A stretch of 64,000 nucleotides of DNA, taken from Desulfosarcina ovata subsp. ovata. GTDB taxonomy: Bacteria > Desulfobacterota > Desulfobacteria > Desulfobacterales > Desulfosarcinaceae. The stretch lies in assembly GCF_009689005.1 (NCBI RefSeq), contig NZ_AP021879.1, forward strand, positions 4,340,001 to 4,404,000, read 5' to 3'. The position numbers were made by a program, and so were the translations under genes. Shown piece after piece: positions 59,031 to 64,000 of this stretch. Position 1 is the first letter of the stretch. The number at the start of each line of letters is the position of its first letter. The notes below the pieces were generated by a model. It was given only the letters and a program-made list of their open reading frames with translations, was not told where the DNA came from and did not search any database.

Positions 59031-60590
59031 ATGGCACACTGGATGAACCTGGGCCAGCATTTCAAGATCAACGCACGCAAATATGCCGACAAATTGGCCC
59101 TGACGGATCATCGGCGCCGCTTCACCTATGCGCAAACCAACCGGCGCGTCAACCAGCTGGCCCATCGGCTCATGCGGCTGGGCCTTTCCAAGGGAGACAA
59201 AGTAGCCGCGTTCATGGACAACGGCATCGAAATCATCGAACTCTACCTGGCCACGGCCAAAACCGGCATTATTATCGTGCCGATCAACTTCCGCCTGGTG
59301 GGACGCGAGGTGGTCTATATCGTCAACAACTCCGATGCCCGGGCCATGGTGGTGGAGGCTCAGTTCACCGGGGTCATCGATCCGATCAAAAAGGAGCTGA
59401 ACAACATCGCCGCTGGCCATTATGTGGTCGTGGGCGGCGAAGCCGGCGGCTATATCGAGTATGAGAAGTTCATTGCCGGCAGTCCGGACGATGAGCCGCA
59501 GGCCACCGTGCGTCCCGAAGACACCTGGATCCTGATCTATACGTCCGGCACCACGGGCAAGCCCAAGGGGGTGATCCGTTCCCACGAATCCCACATCGCC
59601 TTTTATCTGATCAATGCCCTCGAGATGGGATTCAACGAGCACGATTACTGCATGAACATCATGCCCCTTTGCCACATCAACTCGACATTCTACACGTTTA
59701 TCTTCCTCTACCTGGGCGGCGCTGTGTATGTTCATCCGGCGCTCGCCTTCCGGGCGCCGGAACTGCTTGAAATCGTCGAAGCGGAAAAGATCACCTTCAT
59801 CTCCCTGATTCCGACCCACTACAACCTGATTTTGAACGTGGATGACGCCGACCGCCGGCGGGATGTCGGCTCCATCCGCAAACTGCTCTGCTCCTCGGCG
59901 CCGGTCAGGCGCAAAATGAAACGCGACATCATGGCCTTTTTCCCCAATGCCGAACTCTACGAAGGGTATGGCTCCACGGAGGCCGGCTGCGTGACCGTGC
60001 TCAAACCCGAGGACCAGATGGCCAAGACCGGTTCCATCGGCCGCGAGGCCCTGGGCACCGAATGGATCAAACTCCTGGACCATACGGGCAACGAAGTGCC
60101 CGTGGGCGAAGTGGGTGAGATCTACTCCCGGGGCCCCATGCTGTTCGACGAATACTACAAACTGCCCGAAAAGACCGACGAGTCCTTTCATGACGGCTGG
60201 TTTTCCGCCGGTGACATGGGCCGGCGGGATGCGGACGGGTACTACTATATCGTGGATCGCAAGGACAACATGATCATCACCGGCGGAGAAAATGTCTACC
60301 CCAGCGAAGTCGAAGAGGTGGTGGGCAGTCATGAGTGCGTATTTGACTGTGCCTGTATCGGCCTTCCCGATGAGAAGTGGGGCGAGAAGATCGTGGCCGT
60401 AGTCACTCTCAAGGCGGGCATGGATGAGAAGGACGTCGGCGAAAAGGAGATCAACGACTGCTGCCGGGAAAAGCTGGCCAGCTATAAACGGCCCAAGCAA
60501 GTCGTCTTTATCAAAAACGATGAAATGCCGCGCACGGCCACGGGAAAAATCCTGCATCGCAAACTCAAGGAGCGCCTGGCCGATGCATGA
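59031..60590 (+). CDS. AMP-forming acyl-CoA synthetase
   Basis: 519 aa. ANL motifs: WILIYTSGTTGKPKGVIRSH, YEGYGSTEAGCVT, GEIYSRGPMLFDEYY, DGWFSAGDMGRRDADGYYYIVDRKDNMIITGGENVYPSEVEEVV and PRTATGKILHRKLKERL with the catalytic Lys. It activates a fatty, aryl or branched-chain acid as its CoA ester. More distant from the ligase at 51223 than the truncated one at 60690 is. Third gene of the ACT operon. GAGGAGG-like sequence precedes the ATG. Confidence 0.9.
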   Translation: MAHWMNLGQHFKINARKYADKLALTDHRRRFTYAQTNRRVNQLAHRLMRLGLSKGDKVAAFMDNGIEIIELYLATAKTGIIIVPINFRLVGREVVYIVNNSDARAMVVEAQFTGVIDPIKKELNNIAAGHYVVVGGEAGGYIEYEKFIAGSPDDEPQATVRPEDTWILIYTSGTTGKPKGVIRSHESHIAFYLINALEMGFNEHDYCMNIMPLCHINSTFYTFIFLYLGGAVYVHPALAFRAPELLEIVEAEKITFISLIPTHYNLILNVDDADRRRDVGSIRKLLCSSAPVRRKMKRDIMAFFPNAELYEGYGSTEAGCVTVLKPEDQMAKTGSIGREALGTEWIKLLDHTGNEVPVGEVGEIYSRGPMLFDEYYKLPEKTDESFHDGWFSAGDMGRRDADGYYYIVDRKDNMIITGGENVYPSEVEEVVGSHECVFDCACIGLPDEKWGEKIVAVVTLKAGMDEKDVGEKEINDCCREKLASYKRPKQVVFIKNDEMPRTATGKILHRKLKERLADA

Positions 60591-60689
60591 TCCCTATAAT
60601 TGACAACGAACGCCTGCTGCCGCAACGATGATGTTTAGAGCAGTATGGAAAAAATTGTTCTACAACTATCTTCCAACAGGAGGTTTTCC

Positions 60690-61592
60690 GTGAACTACTC
60701 CAAATACGCCGCCATTCATGCCCGCCATCTTCCCACCAAGACCTGCCTGATCGAGCGCATGCCCTCCACCGGTGAGCGTCGCACGCTCACCTGGAAAGCG
60801 TTCAACGATGCCATCAACCGCTGTGCCAACTACCTGGCCGGGAAGTGCGGCGTCACGGACGGCAGTTATGTCATGCACCTGCAGAACAACTCGTTGGAAT
60901 GGCTGATCACCTACTACGCCATCATTCGCCTGGGCGCCGTTGTGGTGCCCCTGAACTTCCGGTTCGAAAGCAGCGATGTGCTCTATGCGGCGGGGGTCTG
61001 CAAGCCCCAGGTGTTTATTCTGGGTTCTGAATTCCTGAAGGTGGTGCAGCCGATCCAGGAAAAGCTCGATTCCGTCCGGCACTGCATCTGTGTGGGCGAC
61101 GGCGTTCCCGAGGACATGATCGGCTATCAGACCGTGGCCGCCCATGACGATCTGTCCGATGCCATGGTGGATGTGGACGATCAGCACGACCTGGCCATGA
61201 TGTTCACGTCCGGCACCACCGGCCAGCCCAAACCGGTCATGCACACCCATTTCTCATTGAAGAATACGGCCATCGGCAACGGCATGTCCTATTTTGTGGA
61301 GAAAAACGACAATTACCTTTTCTTCCTGCCCCTGTTCCACAGCGGGACCATGTTTCTGTGGGCGCCGTTCTATGCCACGGGAGCCACCGGCACCATCCTG
61401 CGGGAGTTCAACGATGCTCGCTATATCATCGAAACCATTGCCGAAGAAAAATGCACCGATACCCTTTTCGTGGTGCCGGTGGCCATCATGGTGCTCAATG
61501 CCATCGACCACGGGACCGTCAAGCTGGCGGATTACGACCTTTCGGCCTGGCGCTACATGGAGATCGGCGCCCAGCCCAGCACTGACGCATAA
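60690..61592 (+). pseudogene. Acyl-CoA synthetase truncated by an insertion sequence
   Basis: The start is GTG 60690, 6 nt after CAGGAGG; an upstream in-frame ATG gives an unlikely leader. About 296 native residues remain: LTWKAFNDAINRCANYLAG, LQNNSLEWLITYYAIIRLGAVVVPLNFRFES, MFTSGTTGQPKPVMHTH. The native match stops at MEIGAQP, where the homologue at 51223 continues VPPALINRW. Four foreign codons (STDA) and a stop follow. The C-terminal about 240 residues with A5-A10 motifs are absent, so it is inactive. The break coincides with the left edge of the DruA-type IS. Confidence 0.85.
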
Positions 61593-61750
61593 CTATTTAA
61601 ACCCACTGATACCAGCGAGATAGACAGACATCAAAAAAAGTTTGTCTCAAAATAGCTATAGACAAGCGATCGGGCTTTTGGTAGAGGTAGCATAGGATGT
61701 TTGTAAGCACGCATCATAGTCGTGACGCTACACTTGAAAAGGAGGTCGCT

Positions 61751-62620
61751 TTGATAGTCCAGTGTGGACGGCAGATTGAGAGTGAGGAGCTTGCGCAAAT
61801 TCGCGAAACCGTTGAGACATTTTGGCGGTTGAGTCAGTGGGAGTTGGCCCAAACGGTATGTGAGCATTTGGGCTGGCACACCGCTTCCGGCGGCAATAAA
61901 GTGGACGCCTGCCTGAAGTTGCTCAAGCGTTTGGAAGCGCAAGGGCGCATACGATTGCCCGCTAAACGCGATAGCGGCCGCAAAAGCGGCAAGCAGCCGA
62001 TAGCATCCCATCGGATCCAGCCTCAAGAGCCAGTCGTGGGCAAGCTTTCGGATATCGGGCCGATCCGGCTCAGGGTCGTACAAGGCAAAGCAGATAAGGC
62101 GCTTTTTAATGAATACCTGAGCCGTTACCACTACTTGGGGGACAAGAAGCCATTTGGATGTTATTTGCGCTATTTTGTCGAAGGCGCAGGCACGCTATTG
62201 GGGTGTATGCTGTTTTCAGGAGCGGCCAAAGCGCTAATCAAGAGAGATCAATGGATCGGCTGGAGCACCAACGAGCGACTGCGGAACCTGGGATTTGTTG
62301 TCAACAATGGGCGGTATTTGATTTTTCCGTGGGTAAAGGTCAGGTACTTGGCAAGCTGCGCATTGGGCAAGGCGATCAGGGAGTTGGGGCGGCACTGGCA
62401 GGAGCGCTGGGGCTATCGGCCGGTTTTGCTGGAAACCTTTGTCGATCCGCACTATTTCGATGGGACGTGCTACCGGGCGGCCAATTTTAGGTATCTTGGC
62501 ATGACCCGCGGAATGGGGCTTATTCGACAGGGTCAAAGCTACGCCACCAGTCCGAAAAAGATCTTTGTTTATCCGCTGGCGGATAATTTTCGGCAAGTGT
62601 TATGTTCAGGGGAGGGCTGA
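61751..62620 (+). CDS. DruA/DUF4338-domain protein of an IS
   Basis: About 289 aa. TTG 61751 is chosen as the start because AAAAGGAGG ends 5 nt before it and family proteins begin near this residue (IVQCGRQIESEELAQIRE). An ATG 18 codons upstream has no SD. The DUF4338 features are FWRLSQWELAQTVCEHLGW, GGNKVDACLKLLKRLEAQGRIRLP, RYHYLGDKKPFGCYLRYFV, NNGRYLIFPWVKVRYLASCALG, LLETFVDPHYFDGTCYRAANFRYLGMTRGMG. The domain also occurs in DruA of the Druantia anti-phage system. Here it is 3 nt upstream of a transposase gene, so it is an IS-encoded protein rather than evidence of defence. Confidence 0.82.
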   Translation: MIVQCGRQIESEELAQIRETVETFWRLSQWELAQTVCEHLGWHTASGGNKVDACLKLLKRLEAQGRIRLPAKRDSGRKSGKQPIASHRIQPQEPVVGKLSDIGPIRLRVVQGKADKALFNEYLSRYHYLGDKKPFGCYLRYFVEGAGTLLGCMLFSGAAKALIKRDQWIGWSTNERLRNLGFVVNNGRYLIFPWVKVRYLASCALGKAIRELGRHWQERWGYRPVLLETFVDPHYFDGTCYRAANFRYLGMTRGMGLIRQGQSYATSPKKIFVYPLADNFRQVLCSGEG

Positions 62621-62623
62621 CGG

Positions 62624-64000
62624 ATGAAAAAAACCAGCCGCAGACCCAGTCGTGAGCAGATCAAAGCCCAAATCAAACAGCGCAAACATGCACAGAAAAA
62701 ATTGCGTCAGGATGAAAAGGCCAAGGGCTTTAAGGCGCCATCACATGCCACGATTTCAAACGGCAAGTGTAAATACGAAAGCATTGAGCAGGAGTACACT
62801 GCCCGCAATGAGGCGGTTGCCGAGAAAATAGGGATCTTTCGGGCCAAGATGCCTGTGCTGCTTAAGCAACTGTCCAAAATCGAGGACCCGAGAAATCCTA
62901 AAAAGATCAAGCACAATCTGTCGACCCTGATGATCTATGGGATACTGATGTTTGTTTTTCAGATGAGCTCTAGTCGCGAGGCCAACCGGGAGATGTCCCG
63001 GCCGCTGTTTTGGCAGAATCTGCAGTTTTTCTTCCCAGAGCTTGAAAGTTTGCCCCATCATGACACGCTCAAACGGTTACTGGCGGTGATCGACGTCAAT
63101 CAAATCGAACAGTTGCATCTTGAGTTGATCCGGCAATTGATCCGGAAAAAGAAATTTCGGCGCTATTTGATTGACGAGTGCTATCCGATCGCGATCGATG
63201 GCACCGGCAAATTTAAGCGTGACTGGATTTGGGCCGAGGAGTGTTTGCAGCGCACCGTTACGCAAGCGGATGGGGAGCACCTTCAATACCATGTCTATAT
63301 TTTAGAGGCCAATCTGGCGTTTCGCGATGGCATGACTATTCCGTTGATGAGTGAAATGTTAAGCTACACCGAAGGCGACACCGCCAATGATAAACAGGAC
63401 TGCGAGCTTAAAGCCTTTTACCGATTGGCCCAACGCCTGAAGTCGGCCTTTCCGGCGCTGAAAATCATGGTGTTAATCGATGGGCTTTACGCCAAGGGTC
63501 CCGTGGTAGAGGTTTGCCGCAAAAATAAATGGCAGTTCATGATCGTCCTGAAAGACAAATCCCTTCCCAGCGTGATGAGTGAATTTGAAGCGCTTGCGGC
63601 ACTTGAGATAAAAAATCGTTTCCGCCAGGGATGGGGCAACAGAAAACAGGTGTTCAAATGGGTAAACAGTATCGACTATCGGTTTGGTCCGAACGATAAA
63701 AAAAGCCAAATCCTGCACGTCGTCGAATGCCAAGAGCGCTGGCAACAGGTTAACCCGCAAACCGGGCAATTGGAGGACAAAAGCAGCCGACACGTGTGGC
63801 TGTCCAGCAAACCGTTGAACCGGTTTAATCTTCACGAACGGTGCAATCTGGGCGCACGCGCGCGCTGGGGCATCGAAACCGGTATCCTGGTTGAAAAACA
63901 TCATGGATATCGCTATGAGCACTGCTTTTCGTATAACTGGAATGTCATGAAGGGATATCACTATTTAATGCGTCTGGGCCATATGTTCAACGTTTTGGCT
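62624..64000 (+). CDS. DDE transposase (second gene of the IS), partial
   Basis: 459 codons visible, open at the right edge; AGGGGAGGG precedes the ATG. A basic N-terminal region (KKTSRRPSREQIKAQIKQRK) leads to LSKIEDPRNPKKIKHNLSTLM. The catalytic triad is recognisable: YPIAIDGTGKF (first Asp), IMVLIDGLYAKG (second Asp) and RWGIETGILVEKHHGY (Glu). The arrangement resembles transposases of the IS4/ISAs1-related or unclassified IS groups; I do not name the family. All three acidic residues are intact, so the element may be functional. Confidence 0.85.
   Translation, partial: MKKTSRRPSREQIKAQIKQRKHAQKKLRQDEKAKGFKAPSHATISNGKCKYESIEQEYTARNEAVAEKIGIFRAKMPVLLKQLSKIEDPRNPKKIKHNLSTLMIYGILMFVFQMSSSREANREMSRPLFWQNLQFFFPELESLPHHDTLKRLLAVIDVNQIEQLHLELIRQLIRKKKFRRYLIDECYPIAIDGTGKFKRDWIWAEECLQRTVTQADGEHLQYHVYILEANLAFRDGMTIPLMSEMLSYTEGDTANDKQDCELKAFYRLAQRLKSAFPALKIMVLIDGLYAKGPVVEVCRKNKWQFMIVLKDKSLPSVMSEFEALAALEIKNRFRQGWGNRKQVFKWVNSIDYRFGPNDKKSQILHVVECQERWQQVNPQTGQLEDKSSRHVWLSSKPLNRFNLHERCNLGARARWGIETGILVEKHHGYRYEHCFSYNWNVMKGYHYLMRLGHMFNVLA

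Larger units (their letters stand above)
61577..64000 (+). mobile_element. Two-gene insertion sequence (DruA-like + DDE transposase), left part
   Basis: The left boundary is inferred from where the interrupted ligase stops matching its homologue (about 61577). A hairpin-prone region follows (around 61622-61640), then the DruA/DUF4338 gene and a DDE transposase gene separated by 3 nt. The right end is outside the window, so terminal repeats and target duplication cannot be checked. Confidence 0.7.

Noticed and set aside
61751-62620. Druantia anti-phage defence locus
   Set aside because: Only the DruA-like domain is present and it is directly coupled to a transposase gene; none of the other Druantia genes is in the window.
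1-64000. CRISPR arrays, tRNA, rRNA
   Set aside because: No regularly spaced repeats of CRISPR type, and no tRNA- or rRNA-like conserved sequence was noticed on reading; a tRNA scan would be needed to exclude a missed tRNA.

Overview
The window looks like the chromosome of a strictly anaerobic, GC-rich Desulfobacterota bacterium of the Desulfosarcina/Desulfobacteraceae type. This is inferred from gene content: two indolepyruvate-type 2-oxoacid:ferredoxin oxidoreductases, an F420-hydrogenase-beta-like (FrhB) protein, a 2-hydroxyacyl-CoA dehydratase with its activase, several FAD/Fe-S lactate- or glycolate-type oxidoreductases, a TAXI-TRAP importer, and BTAD/STAND-type regulation. No rRNA, tRNA or CRISPR array was seen.

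Layout. 1-3.5 kb: the 5' part of a DHA2 drug-efflux pump with a MarR-like operator, then a PAS hybrid histidine kinase. 3.5-7.1 kb: a giant DUF3683/FAD/Fe-S oxidoreductase. 7.3-13.7 kb: a TAXI-TRAP uptake operon that also encodes a winged-helix polyferredoxin, a Rieske-like protein lacking its second histidine, and an Old Yellow Enzyme homologue. 13.7-24.4 kb: a ten-gene minus-strand cluster of mostly exported or membrane proteins (a small basic protein, DUF4412 plus ankyrin, vWA, DUF3592, DUF4412, an HExxH protein, a Cys-rich protein, DUF3617, LemA, DUF3137/DUF3592). It faces a divergent 1070-aa STAND-BTAD regulator, with 11-bp-spaced direct repeats between them. 28.1-31.9 kb: FrhB-iorA-iorB. 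32.9-38.8 kb: a complete RND tripartite efflux operon.

38.8-43.1 kb: a 157-bp palindromic MITE-like element, then a cobalamin riboswitch with an intrinsic terminator ahead of a BtuB-like TonB-dependent receptor. The last 16 codons of the receptor are cut off by a 1407-bp IS4-type element (9-bp target duplication and inverted repeats visible). 43.2-49.7 kb: a minus-strand operon of MBL hydrolase, GlcD-like, GlcF-like, dehydratase activase, 2-hydroxyacyl-CoA dehydratase and RluA. 50.3-51.2 kb: an internally deleted IS1634-type transposase.

51.2-61.6 kb: an amino-acid/2-oxoacid island with two CoA ligases plus a third that is truncated, a ketopantoate-reductase-like protein fused to a hot-dog thioesterase, an Lrp regulator, a second iorAB pair, a tandem-ACT protein and a second ketopantoate-reductase-like protein. 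61.6-64 kb: the left part of an IS that carries a DruA/DUF4338 protein and a DDE transposase. It truncates the third ligase and runs off the window.

Functionally, the island plus the dehydratase operon and the FrhB-iorAB operon suggest a specialised economy in which 2-oxo acids, 2-hydroxy acids and acyl-CoAs are interconverted (inference). The least explained block is the 13.7-24.4 kb envelope cluster with its dedicated regulator.
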